DNA from: Protopterus annectens
Taxonomy: Eukaryota; Chordata; Ceratodontiformes; Protopteridae
Assembly (NCBI RefSeq): GCF_019279795.1
Contig: NC_056729.1
Span: 1,863,606,980-1,863,670,979 of the forward strand
DNA length: 64,000 nucleotides
Direction of reading: 5' to 3'
Shown here: positions 23,501-34,089 of the stretch, piece after piece
Layout: each line of letters begins with the position of its first letter
How positions within the stretch are numbered: position 1 is the first letter of the stretch
The notes under the pieces: model-generated
What the model saw: the letters and a program-made list of their open reading frames with translations, nothing else
What the model was told of the DNA's origin: nothing
Database searches by the model: none
Translations under genes and position numbers: made by a program

Positions 23501-26500
23501 GAGTTTTTACAAACTGAGATTTGTGAGGCCTAGAATGGGTCACAGGTTCCCTGTCTCCTCTGGCACTAAAAAGAACCTCAAGTAGGTTTTGAATCCTCTC
23601 TGGTCTGGTGGAACCACTTGGATGACTCTCATCTAGCAGCTTTTGAATTTCTAAGACTGCTAACTCCAACTGACTGGGTGGAACGTTGGGAAGCCTTTTT
23701 TGTTTGGTTGGTGAGATTTGCAAAACAACAAACAAAATGAATAAAATAGCCTTCAGATATAATTTCTTGTACCTAAGTGCCTTTTATGATTGATGCCCAG
23801 GTTTCTTGGTGCAAAGACAAGTGCCCCCGACTGCCTCCAGAGAAGAGGAGTCAGCAACCCTTCAGCAGCATTAGAAAGGTTTATCTGAGAAGGTATCTCA
23901 AAACTCTTGATTATGCAGGCCTCCTCTGCTGCAAGGGTGGTATCATCCACCCTGTCTTTGGGAGAAGTTTTTGGAGCCACATCTTTTTACCTCCACGCTG
24001 ATTCCTTGAAAAGGGACTCTGTGGGGCAGAAAAACATACTCCCACAGTCTTCCCATCTTGATCACTGTTGGAGAGCATTTCTTTCACTGATGAGCCAAAC
24101 AAAGAAGTCTCAACAAAGGAAGCACTGATAAAGGAGGATTTGAAGGGCTCCACAAAATCATATAAGTGCATCCAGGCATATCTCCTTATGGTTATGCCTG
24201 AACCCGCCACCCATGAGGTACCTTTGGCTGTGTGAGAGCTTAACCTCCTGGAAGCATTAGAGATAGACTGAAGGGTGACCAGTTGTGAAAAATAACTCCT
24301 TGTGCTCCTCCACAGACATGGGCCCTGGATGAGATTTGCATATTTCTTTAATCAAATCTCTCTGCAATGTAGTGAAGCATGCCAAATAATTCAGTGACTG
24401 ATGACCATAATTTGCTGAGGAGTAAACACACTTTCTAAATCTGTCTAATACCCTGGACTACTTGTTAGCTGGAATGGACAGAACAGCTCTGTTCTGCCAG
24501 CTCTGTTTTAGTGGCCATCACCACAACCATGGCATCAACAAAAACTCCCTTACTCCAGTGAGGCTCATCCTTAGGAGGGGCAAATAATTTGTTGGGGTGA
24601 CAAGGAATGGGCTCTACAGTATCTGGTTCCAGTGAGATGCCAGATCTATAAGGTTATCAGCTGGTGGGGTAACCCAAGACATAGATGGGCTGGACCTGAA
24701 AGTTTCTAGGAACACTGATGACTGCTGGGAAGGGGATCGGAAGACCATCCACCTTTCTGAATAAAGGATGTCTAGAATGTCTCCAAAGAAGATGTCTTCT
24801 GCTGGAGACCTTTGGGACCCCTCACCTTTATCAAAGTCAGTGTCTTTGGTTAAATATTCCCTAAGAGAATCTATGTGCATCCTTTTGCACGACCTCTTCT
24901 GGGTGACCTTGACAGTAGAATGATATGGAGAGGTATCGGAAGATAGGGGAAGTTCCTGCAAAGGAACTGCATGGAAGCTAAAACAGGCTGGCTGTCCATG
25001 TGGGATAGGCTGATGAGGCTCAGAACTAAGAGCCGATGGAGGTTGAGGAGTTAATCTGAAGAAATAAGACTACACTGTATTCTTGGAAGACAGAAAGCTC
25101 TCTTTACACCTCAATGGCAGAAGGACTGGGAGAAGCCATAGCTGGCTGCACTGGAGACAAAGTTCCAGATGCTGCCGAGCCTCAACTCTGCCTGGGCTCA
25201 TGCTGCAAGGGAGGAGTTGGACCCAAACTGTCCAGCACCGAAGCACTGAGGGGAAGTGATGGTTCCAAAAAACCTCAGAGGTGAACCAATCCTCCTGGAT
25301 CTGGAGCCAAAGTTTCAACTCTGAGATTCGTTCTGCTCAAGGAAGATCAGGGCTAAATGAGTCAGGTACACGGTTGGAGTTGAAGACCCAGCTGTCTTCA
25401 GATCTGGCGCTTCGTCTCTCAGGATTCATGGATATGAGGGCTCTGAAATGGTCAGATGGATCACAGAAGGAGAAATAAGAAGGTAGAATGCAGGTTGAAG
25501 GCTCATGGATCCAATGGGAGACAGATCTGATAACAACCCCATCGGAATCTGAGCCTGAGAAGCTTCCTCATCATTCTATACAAATCTGCTTAGGAGAGGC
25601 TCAGGGTGGACTTTTACAGAGGACGATGTGGAAGGGGGATGCAACATGCTTTCTGGCATCTCCTGTAAAAAAGGTGCTCAAAGCCATGGGGAAATGACCT
25701 CCAAAGAGAAACAAGGACTCTGGATTTTAGGGGATTAAAGCATCCCCACAGTCGAATCTAAAGGAGTCAGATCTGATCTTTTTACAACAAAAGCAGGTTT
25801 TGGAGAATGAGTAGGAGACTGTTTTCTCTGCACCCTGGGCTTCGATGAAGATTTTTGTTTCTTGCTGAGGGTTTGAGCCCATGAAACAGATGCAGCAGAA
25901 GGTGGAAACAACTTTTAAGACCAGCTTATTGCAATGCTCACTCAAGAACACAGAGTTAAACCCAGAACAAATGGAGCATGGAGTTTCAAGGCGGGCCACT
26001 CCCTAGCAGTACACATGCTCCCTGTGAGTATAATTGGGTATCTTATGCCCACAGGAAATGCACTTTACAAAACCTGTAAGTTTTTCAGCCATGGTAGTGA
26101 GATAAAAACAGGAAGACAAAAAAAGGATTTTTTTTTAAAGAAAATTACAGAGTGTAAAAACACCAGCAATGGTAGAACTTCTTCTAAAACTTGAAGTTTC
26201 AAAACTTCAAAAGGCAGAGACCAGAAGATTGAAGTTCTGAAACTTTGAAAACAAAATAAAAAAGAAAATAAATATATTTTTTGCACCTGCTAAATAAATA
26301 TACCAACTCTACAATCGCACTACTGTGAGGAAAATGATAAGCATACCATTCTACTATGTAAAGAGATCTCCATTCAGAACGTTTTAAGTTTCAAAGCTTC
26401 AGTCTTCTGGTCTTGGCCTTTTGAAGTTAAAAGTTTTGAAACTTCGAGCTTCTGAAGGGAATCCACAGTGGTATGTCAGAAATACCCTAAGAGCAGGAAG

Positions 26501-26925
26501 GAAAAAAGGGTGAAAGAAAGTAGTACCAACGATGGTAACCAAAAATACCCCAAAATAATGGGTAAGAAGGAGAAACAGAGAGCAACTAACACTAGAAACA
26601 TGAAAATCTACAAAGGGAAGAAGGGTGAGAGAAAAACTGTGATAGTGAAGACAAAAGGTAATAAAAATAGTGAATTTCACTCACAAAAAACTCTACAGAA
26701 ACACAGTATAAAGCTTTAAGGGGCATGATCCACATCTGAAGCAAAGCAGCAATAAAAGAGATCTGGGGTGGTACAGGGTTCTGAGGCATTATGGGTTGAG
26801 GGAGGAGCTTGAGAGTCGGATACAAAAGTCTAACTGAATGCAGCCGAGCTGGATCCAAGAACCCATCAGTTGAGGCATGAATGAAAATGACAACATCAGA
26901 TTGTCTTTTGTGCACCACTTGGTTT
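20561..26925 (-). mobile_element. DIRS-type tyrosine-recombinase retroelement, fossil, copy 1
   Basis: Orientation is minus. Parts in order from the right are a terminal inverted repeat (about 26,715-26,920), a gag-like region (about 26,086-23,910, including a stretch resembling DIRS gag around SFVETSLFGSSVKEML), an RT region (about 23,735-22,985), RNase H-like sequence (about 22,980-22,700, with WSPEEISLHINVLE), a tyrosine-recombinase-like tail (about 21,350-21,150, with SIDDICAAAIWSTAHTF) and the opposite terminal inverted repeat (about 20,561-20,770). Split, inverted termini instead of LTRs are a known DIRS feature. Near the left end there is a 55 bp tandem triplet (20,802-20,965) and a ~50 bp inverted pair (20,561-20,612 with 21,020-21,072). 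The element is broken in many places and predates the segmental duplication. Confidence 0.75.
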
Positions 26926-27117
26926 GTTTACTATACTGCATTCTTTGGTTATGCAGGTGAACTCACTATGCACAAACATCCTTTCATCCAAGAACCCATC
27001 AGTTGAGGCATGAATGAAAATGACAACATCAGATTGTCTTTTGTGTACCACTTGGTTTGTTTACTATACTGCATTCTTTGGTTATGCAGGTGACCTCACT
27101 ATGCACAAACATCCTTT
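26853..27117. repeat. ~142 bp direct doublet at the DIRS right end, copy 1
   Basis: The stretch from 26,853 recurs from about 26,995, with CATCC present at both junctions. It includes the outermost part of the right terminal repeat plus flank, and the same doublet is present in copy 2. Confidence 0.85.
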
Positions 27118-27984
27118 ATGAGGTGAAGATAAAGTTAATGCAGTAAATAATGTACAGAGACAACTATGCATAAAGATGTTGAAGGAATTAAATGTTTATG
27201 GCTTCTCTCATTACATTACTGCTGAGAAATCCTTACTTTACATCACCATTTTAGTGACTGCAACCTTCAGCCCCACTAAACGTGACTGGCCAGGTTAGAG
27301 AGTCTGTCACATTTACAACAGATTTCCAAGTAGGATATAATTATGGAAACTTGCGCATCAGAAGCCATGACAACACAGGGTTAACTTTTATAGACTTCAT
27401 AGTAGTTGCTCAAAAATATAGTAATGTCAACTGTTTTGCATAAGGAGGAACGCAAGCTGCAATTTTCATGTTTATTCAAAAACAGCAAAAATCAGTTCAA
27501 TTTTTGCAATACAGAAAAAAACAATGACTAAAACTTACAGAAATTCTAGGAAAGTAAAGCAGAGAATTATAAAGACAACAGAACCGAAGTTGACTAAAGG
27601 CTGAAGAGAGAGGTACCAAGACAGAATGTTGTCATAAAATATAGAAGTTCACAATTATAGAAAGGATAAGACAGAATGACTACTGCAATGTTGCCTCTTA
27701 CAGCACCATTCACTGATGGAATTGGCCACATTCAATGCCAACACTAAACCTCTCAAATGTATCATCATAATTCCTAGAACACTCTTTATTTTGGGACAAA
27801 AATAACATAACACCATGAAATCCTGACTGGCCCCTTTAAATGACGATTGACTTTTTACTTTAATTTAGACTTGCTGTCAGTTTAGCAGACATCATCATAC
27901 ATGAACATACCCACTGGTGTCATCTAAATGACTGACTGTGAAGTCTACGTACACAGCTAAGGAGATGACACACAGCAATGTGCA
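27118..27984. other. Unassigned sequence
   Basis: No supportable feature. Confidence 0.5.
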
Positions 27985-28265
27985 TGCACGTTTACAGCCA
28001 TATGTGCAAGGCAGGAATAAAACAATGAGCCACAAAACAATGAATGCGCACATTTACAGCCATATGTGCAAGGCAGGAATACAAGGAAAGTAGTACAAGT
28101 AAGGAACATGATAAAACAATGAGCCACAAAACAATGAATACGCACATTTACAGCCATATGTGCAAGGCAGGAATACAAGGAAAGTAGTACAAGTAAGGAA
28201 CATGATAAAACAATGACCACAAAACAATGAATATGCACATTTACAGCCATATGTGCAAAACAGGA
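27985..28265. repeat. 93 bp tandem repeat, about three units, copy 1
   Basis: The unit contains 'tacagccatatgtgcaagg', 'caaggaaagtagtacaag' and 'gagccacaaaacaatgaat'. It is the same family as the large array at 57,340-58,985. Copy 2 has one unit fewer. Confidence 0.88.
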
Positions 28266-28558
28266 TGTGACGCCCATGCATTGGCCCACTAATCAAGGAG
28301 CCTCAGTCTTAACAACTAACACCAGTAAGGGATGTGCACATTGGGAGGATAACAAGTACACACACAGTAAAGTACAATTTCCCTTAAGAGCATACAGAGA
28401 CCAGTCAGTCTGGGGCTGGTTTCCCCCTCTCTCTCCAGATCCCCAATAAGACTCCCACTGGCACAGCTATAGGGTTAAGATCTCAGCTGAGTGGTCAAGC
28501 CAAAACCACCAGCACCCTCTCGGTCTAGCTAGTGCTTCGTGTCCCTGCCCAAGTAGCT
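28266..28558. other. Unassigned sequence flanking the Penelope-like insertion
   Basis: No supportable feature. Confidence 0.45.
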
Positions 28559-29400
28559 GACACACACACACACTGAGATTTGATTTATATACAAACTTTA
28601 AAAAGTGCCCTAGCTAAACACATCATGCAGTGCCAAGACCATAAATTTACTTTTAAGATTTTGCAGATAAGTACTTATAATGAAAGAAGAGGGGACAACT
28701 TTAACAACTTAGAGGGCATAGAGCTTAGATGGATATTGAGACTGAGGGCACAGTATTCACCAGGTCTCAATGCATACGTCAGCATCAGGTCATGCTTAAA
28801 GAAACGTACGTATAAATAGAGTAGTGAGTAACTTTAACATTAGTAGAGAGGAATGGGACTCACTGAACTCTCTAGTTAGTAACCTTGATGTAACCATCAA
28901 GCCTGTAGATAAGGGAGGAGGCCTTGTGCCCTTGAGGCCCACCCCCTCTCCCCCTTCCTGTTTTTTCCCAAAATTCTCTGGCAAGATAAATGCAAGGGGT
29001 TGATTATTAAGTAGTGAGCACTAAGAGGTTTAGTTATAGTAGGTGAGACTTGATATATTTACATGCGTCTATATTAGTTTGTATTGGCATTATTGTGACA
29101 GCCATGCATGTTTTGTTATTAATTTTTTAAGGTTTACATTTATCATATGAATGTGCCTCCAATGATAGTTGTATAAGACCTGATGATTCTATGAATTTTA
29201 CATAAAGCCTCTTGGCTTTATATGTTTTGGTTTGATCAAGCTTATATGAGGTCATATGCTATACAATGTATATGTATTTTTAACTTTTCTATATTCTCAT
29301 GTCCATTCCATGAGTATTAGGTTAGGTTTTGGTTTTAAATGATGCATTTGACCATACGTTTGTTTGCATACTTTTTATCTAGTTGGTTTATTAAGGCAAT

Positions 29401-29446
<46 letters not shown>

Positions 29447-29865
29447 TTTTTAACTAAACAGTCAGTGTTCTGTATATACAAATCTATATATTTGCATACC
29501 TTTAGCTATTTTAGCTAATGGTTAGTATGTTCATATATATTGTTATGTATATGCTGCTAGATTTAAGAACATTAACGCATAGTTGGCTTTCTCAGGTTGG
29601 TCATCTGACCAATTAACTACTTGAATTGCTGATTGGCAATCTTCTCTTGCAATTGTGAATGATGAGATGATTAATTGATATATTACCACTAGTATAAAAG
29701 GCACTAAGGAAATGTGTTTAAATAGATCTGAAGAAGCGTGTTTTGCCACACGCGAAAGCGCTCATCTCCTTTTTGTGAACAATAACATTTTTGGATTTTA
29801 TCGTGGTGTTTTGCCTCTCATCTGCTTACTTGACACACACACTGAGATTTGATTTATATACAAAC
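28559..29865 (+). mobile_element. Penelope-like element fragment with pLTR-like tail, copy 1
   Basis: Just inside the left boundary, a 79-residue frame (28,580-28,819) resembles the C-terminal part of the Penelope GIY-YIG endonuclease region (RRGD, then ELRWILRLRAQYSPGLN). It is followed, not preceded, by a piece resembling the N-terminal side of the Penelope RT (DVTIKPVDKGGG, about 28,890-28,925). The rest is non-coding and ends in a TATA-like GTATAAAAGG (about 29,693) and a stem-loop CTGAAGAAGCGTG with CACGCGAAAGCGC (about 29,729-29,757). Direct repeats of about 34-38 bases (28,559-28,596 and 29,832-29,865) flank it. Tail-before-head order is known for Penelope elements, which often insert as partial tandems. 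It is a non-functional relic. Confidence 0.65.
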
Positions 29866-30424
29866 ACACAGACACTCCTGGGTATGTCTGGCACAGGTTC
29901 ACTAGCTATGTCCCCTTCTGCCCAGACTATAAGGTAGTACCAACAGACAACAACCACTACTATCAGCTATTACAAAGACACTTACTAAAGGCTGTCCAAT
30001 TCTACTGTGCAATGTTATTATTATCCAATTGGTAAGTGTGACTGATTAAGGAGTGGCTTGTACAGTATCACCAAATACATGTTAGTACCCTAAGAGCTTA
30101 CATTATCTCTACACAAAACAGCCACACTTAAAAGGTTTAAATATACTTAATAGATAATAAAAACTTAATACTCATTAATTCAACACAGAGACAGGAGAGA
30201 GTTCAGAAATCAAAGGAAATACTTTAAAACAACATTGTAGGACATCACATGAATATAGAAAACATCTACAGTAATCTGGCTGTATTCATATCTATCTCTA
30301 AGAGAAATACTAAGACCCGTCTTACTTACAGAGCAAAGCAAGTGGTGGTGAGTTGTCAGATTCAGAACAAAATACACTCTCTGAAATAGTTCTTAAAATG
30401 ATAATACACATTACTGCTGAATCA
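29866..30424. other. Unassigned sequence
   Basis: No supportable feature between the Penelope-like fragment and the CR1 3' end. Confidence 0.45.
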
Positions 30425-30553
30425 TTTCAGATTATATGATTCTTCATAGGTTCATACTAGGCTATCTGCCCTAGGGCATTTATAAGCCTAGCCAGAGTAT
30501 GTTTGGCTTTCGCCACCCATTTTAAATGAATTTTGCTATGCCCTTTTTCGAGG

Positions 30554-31851
30554 TTAGTATACTGTGCCTCTGTCCAACAGTGACACAGAAGTGATACCCG
30601 GGGTAAACCTATGATCTCCCATCCACTCATCAAGATTCCTCTTGAAGAGAGTCAATGAGGGACTCTGCCTAACCTGGACTGGGATTTTATTCCAGAGTGA
30701 AAGGAGCCTCTGGGTTATGAATCTGTCCCTCCAGCATGCCCTAATTATTTCAGTGCTGAGGTTCAAGTCTCTCGAGCTTGTAGCTCGATGGGATTTGGAT
30801 TTTTTGAGGTGTGGCATGTCCCTTAATTCCGGGTTGGACATGGCTTTATACGTCAGGCACAGCCGCCTCTGAGCAGGCGGTATGCCACTGAGTACAGCTG
30901 GAGTTTCTTTAACCGGGCAGCATATGGCATCTGTTTGAGCCCTTTGATCCTCTTGGTGAAATACTTTTGGGGTCTTTCCAGTTGCTGCAGGTGTTTGGTA
31001 AGGTACATCCCAAAAGGGGTATTGTACTCAATTATGGGCCTGATGAGGGATGAGTAAAGAGGCATGATGACCTCCCCTAATCTAGATGTGAATCCCTTCA
31101 TGATTAGGTGGGCTATATAAAATGTTTTTCTAACCACTTTGGCCACGTGGTTGTCAAATGAGCGATTGCTATCAACTTGGGTCCCCAGGTCCCTAATTAC
31201 TTCTTCTGTACTTAATGGATTACCACCTATGTGGTAATTTGTGGGCACTTTGTTTTTGCCAAAGCGGATGACTATACACTTTTTGGCGTTTAGCTTGATG
31301 CCATGGCTCTGGCACCAGTTGTCTGTTTCTATGAGGCCCTTTTGGAGGATGCTTGTGTCAGCTGGAGAGTCGATTATGGCGCCCAGTTTGCAGTCATACG
31401 TGAAATTGGTCAGCCACAGTCGTTCTGTGTTGGCCTGTACCTCAGAGAAATATATACCGAACAAGAGAGGTCCCAGGACTGAGCCTTGTGGGATGCCACT
31501 TGTAACTGGTTTGGAGTCTGACATGGCTCCAGCAATTCTAACCATGTGGGTTCTGTCCTTGAGCCAGTTTGCAACCCATCTAGTGAAATAGGGGTTTATA
31601 TTTAAGCTGGTGAGCTTATCTATAATGCCCGAGTGGGGTATTGTATCGAAGGCTTTTGCGAGGTCCAGGTAGGCTGTGTGGACCACCTTCCCCTCGTCAA
31701 TGGCCTTGGTGACTGTTTCAAAGAAGTCAACCAGGTTTAAGAGGCAGGATCTGCCCTTAAAGCCGAATTGGGTAGGATCCAGTGTCTGTAGATCCCCAAT
31801 ATCTTTATTTATGAGGTCCATGATGATCCTTTCCATAGCTTTGCAGACCAA
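30554..31851 (-). pseudogene. CR1 ORF2 reverse transcriptase and C-terminal part, copy 1
   Basis: It includes YLDLAKAFD, GIPQGSVLGPLLF and the altered catalytic box FTYDCKLG. The frame runs 31,851-30,853 and breaks where copy 2 has an extra base ('caggcacagccgcc' here against 'caggcacaggtcgcc'). The C-terminal part (HLKKSKSHRATSSRDLNLST onward) continues in another frame at 30,841-30,554. Upstream, at about 31,890, the frame is also interrupted compared with copy 2, where it stays open to 51,216. It is not functional. Confidence 0.88.
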
Positions 31852-32084
31852 GCTGGTCAGGTTTATGGGGCGATAGTTTACAGGGTCCGTTCAGGCACCA
31901 CCTTTGTGGAGAGGGACCACTGTTGCTGTACGCCACTCTTTGGGTGCATATCCTGTAGTAAGGCTGAGTTTGAACAGTAGTTTTATGTTTGGGTTTAGCT
32001 CTTCTTGGAGTTCATGTAGGACACAGCCCGGCACACCGTCTGGTCCCATTGATGCTGTGTTTTTTGCTTTGGAGAGGGCGGCTC

Positions 32085-33480
32085 TTACCTGAGCATCTGA
32101 GATGTCAGGGGGGGCAGCACTCTGCTGGGATAGATAGTTGCCTTTTTGGTGGGGAGGGGTGAGAAGTTTGCGCTGAACCTGTCAGCTAGGATGTTGGCAA
32201 TGTCTGTGGTTTCAGTGTATTTTTTGTCATTTTGGACTAATTCTGAGCATATCTGGGAATTCCCACCCAGGTTCCTAACATAACTAAAGAAATCCTTGTG
32301 ATTATCCTTAGTGTCCTGTGCAATTTTTCTCTCGAAGCTGGCCTTAGACGATTTTATGAGTGCCCTTAGTTTTTTGCTATTACTGATCAGGAGTACCTTC
32401 CCTTTTTGGGATTTTGCTCTATCATGTAGTAGCTTCCTCCTTCTATTGTACAGTTTGTTTATGGATGGGGTCCACCAGACAGGACGTCTGCCTTTGGAGG
32501 ATTGGGTCTTGGTTTTATTTGGGATTGCATGATCCATGCATTCCTGAAGGTGTTCATAGAATGCATTTATAAAGGATTCTGCGGTCTGGGCCATATTTTC
32601 CACAGGCCCGGGGGCTTTGAAGGATTCCACCTCTGCCTTCCCTTTTTGGGATTTTGCTCTATCATGTAGTAGCTTCCTCCTTCTATTGTATAGTTTGTTT
32701 ATGGCTGGGGTCTACCAGACAGGACGTCTGCCTTTGGAGGATTGGGTCTTGGTTTTATTTGGGATTGCATGATCCATGTATTCCTGAAGGTATTCATAGA
32801 ATGCTTTTATAAAGGATTCTGCGGTGTGGGCCATATTTTCCACAGGCCCGGGAGCTTTGAAGAATTCCACCTCGGTGTTGAGGAGTGTGAAATTTGCTTT
32901 AGAGAAGTTCTTCACTGTGGTTTTCTGGGCAGGGGGTGGGGTCGGGATGTGAATATCCAGTGAGATCAGTTTATGGTCTGATCTTTCCAGTGAGGGATAC
33001 ACTTCTGGTCTGCAGCATAGAGTCCCCATGTTGGTGATGATCAGGTCCAGTATGTTTTCCCCTCTTGTTCCATAGCATTTCAGTTTATGAATTCTAGGAA
33101 CCTTTGGGCTAGGGTGTTGGAGCTCGAGTAATGCTCCCAGTCTATGTTTGGGTAGTTGAAGTCACCCAATATAATGGTGTTTGGAGAGACCTTCATATTT
33201 TCCAGTGTTCTCAGGAAGGCCGAGTGGGGTTCCTGGGTTTGGGAGGGTGGTCTGTAGCAGGCTATAAACTGGAAGGCAGTTTTACCCACTGTTAGTTGCA
33301 CATGGATAGTCTCTGATGCTTCGTGCTTTGACACCAACCTGGAGGTGTGGGTATCTTTGATGAATGTTGATACTCCCCCTCCTTTTGTGGTTCAGTCCAA
33401 GTTTTGGGGCCGAAAAGCATGGTATAAGGTATAACCTGGTAGTGCTGGGGTGCTCTCGGGAGCCCTGAACCAGGTTTCTG
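32085..33480 (-). pseudogene. CR1 ORF2 endonuclease and linker, copy 1
   Basis: The endonuclease stretch 33,337-33,080 carries IACYRPPSQTQEPHSAF and ILGDFNYPNIDWEHYS. The frame then breaks just after FLEFIN and resumes with ERSDHKLISLDIH (33,029 onward), where SDH is the conserved end motif of APE-type endonucleases. The following linker contains two tandem 80-residue repeats (GRRPVWWTP, INKLYNRRRKLLHDRAKSQK). The GDFN and SDH blocks identify a LINE endonuclease of the CR1/L2 kind. Confidence 0.85.
32398..32877 (-). repeat. 240 bp (80-codon) in-frame tandem pair in CR1 ORF2 linker
   Basis: The period is exactly 240: 'cctttttgggattttgctc' is at 32,401 and 32,641. The halves differ at several codons, for example EYMDHAIP against ECMDHAIP and SFINAF against SFIKAF. 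The same pair is found twice in copy 2. Confidence 0.93.
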
Positions 33481-33597
33481 TTATTGCACAGATATCGATG
33501 TTCTCCATGCTAAGAAGAGTTTCGAGTGCGTGCATCTTGAGGTTCAGACTTCTGGTGCTGAATAGCATTACTCTTAGTTTCTTATCCCTTGTGATAC

Positions 33598-34053
33598 CTA
33601 TGGAGGTGGGTTTGTCTTTTGAGCCTTGCCTAAAAAAGGCACTATGGGGGTAGCAAGAGCCTTTGCCAATATCTGAAAGCCCAGGGGTGACAGGTGCAAG
33701 CTGTCCCTAGCAAAGCATCGTGGCTTGTCGAGCATATCATCCCAGGCTGACAGGCATTGGATCCCCTTTGAATGACACCAATACTTAAGCCAATTGTTGA
33801 AATTGATCATCTTGTCTTCATACTGTGGCATCATTCTTGGTGAGGGTAAGATGCTACTCAAAGTCAGGGTCATACCGGCCTGGGCTACATGCTCAGAGAG
33901 CTCCTCTATGTCTCTTTTCATGTAGTCCAGGGAGGTACATCTCAGGTCATTCACACCAGAATGGACAATGACTGAGTCATATTTGTACTTGCCTTGGAGT
34001 GACCTGAGTGCTTGCGTTATGTGGCGGATCCTAGCGCCCGATAGGCTGCTCAC
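33598..34053 (-). pseudogene. CR1 ORF1 esterase domain, N-terminus removed by duplication breakpoint
   Basis: It corresponds to about residues 175-324 of the whole ORF1 at 55,111-54,137. It keeps HSGVNDL and the DSLHLSPLGF block (DGLH in copy 2) but lacks the catalytic GDS block, which lies beyond the breakpoint. The ATG at 34,053 is an internal codon created at the junction. Confidence 0.85.
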
Positions 34054-34089
34054 CGGATTCTACAAATACATATGGAAAGGAAGGGAAGG

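Larger units (their letters stand above)
14264..34055. repeat. Segmental tandem duplication, copy 1 (~19.8 kb)
   Basis: Nearly every landmark recurs about 19.17-19.32 kb downstream, including the MITE, TIR repeat, DIRS, 93 bp array, Penelope-like fragment and CR1. Copy 1 begins at 'tacaaatacatatgg' (14,264) and ends within the CR1 ORF1 at 'gctgctcaccg' (34,055). In copy 2 that CR1 continues uninterrupted past the equivalent point (54,594). Confidence 0.93.
30425..34055 (-). mobile_element. CR1-type LINE, copy 1, cut in ORF1 by the duplication breakpoint
   Basis: The element runs on the minus strand from part of ORF1 (34,053) through ORF2 to a 3' end near 30,425. The last bases on the minus strand read 'aacctatgaagaatcat', loosely like the short terminal octamer repeats of CR1 elements. 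The 5' side is missing because the segmental duplication junction lies at 34,055/34,061. Coding parts are listed separately. Confidence 0.85.

Noticed and set aside
28054-28296. 80-110 codon minus-strand Cys/Phe-rich frames
   Set aside because: They are part of the three-unit 93 bp repeat.
30853-31851. Host gene encoding a reverse-transcriptase-like protein
   Set aside because: Motifs, 3' end, strand context and decay fit a CR1 LINE, and the same insertion appears in both segmental copies.
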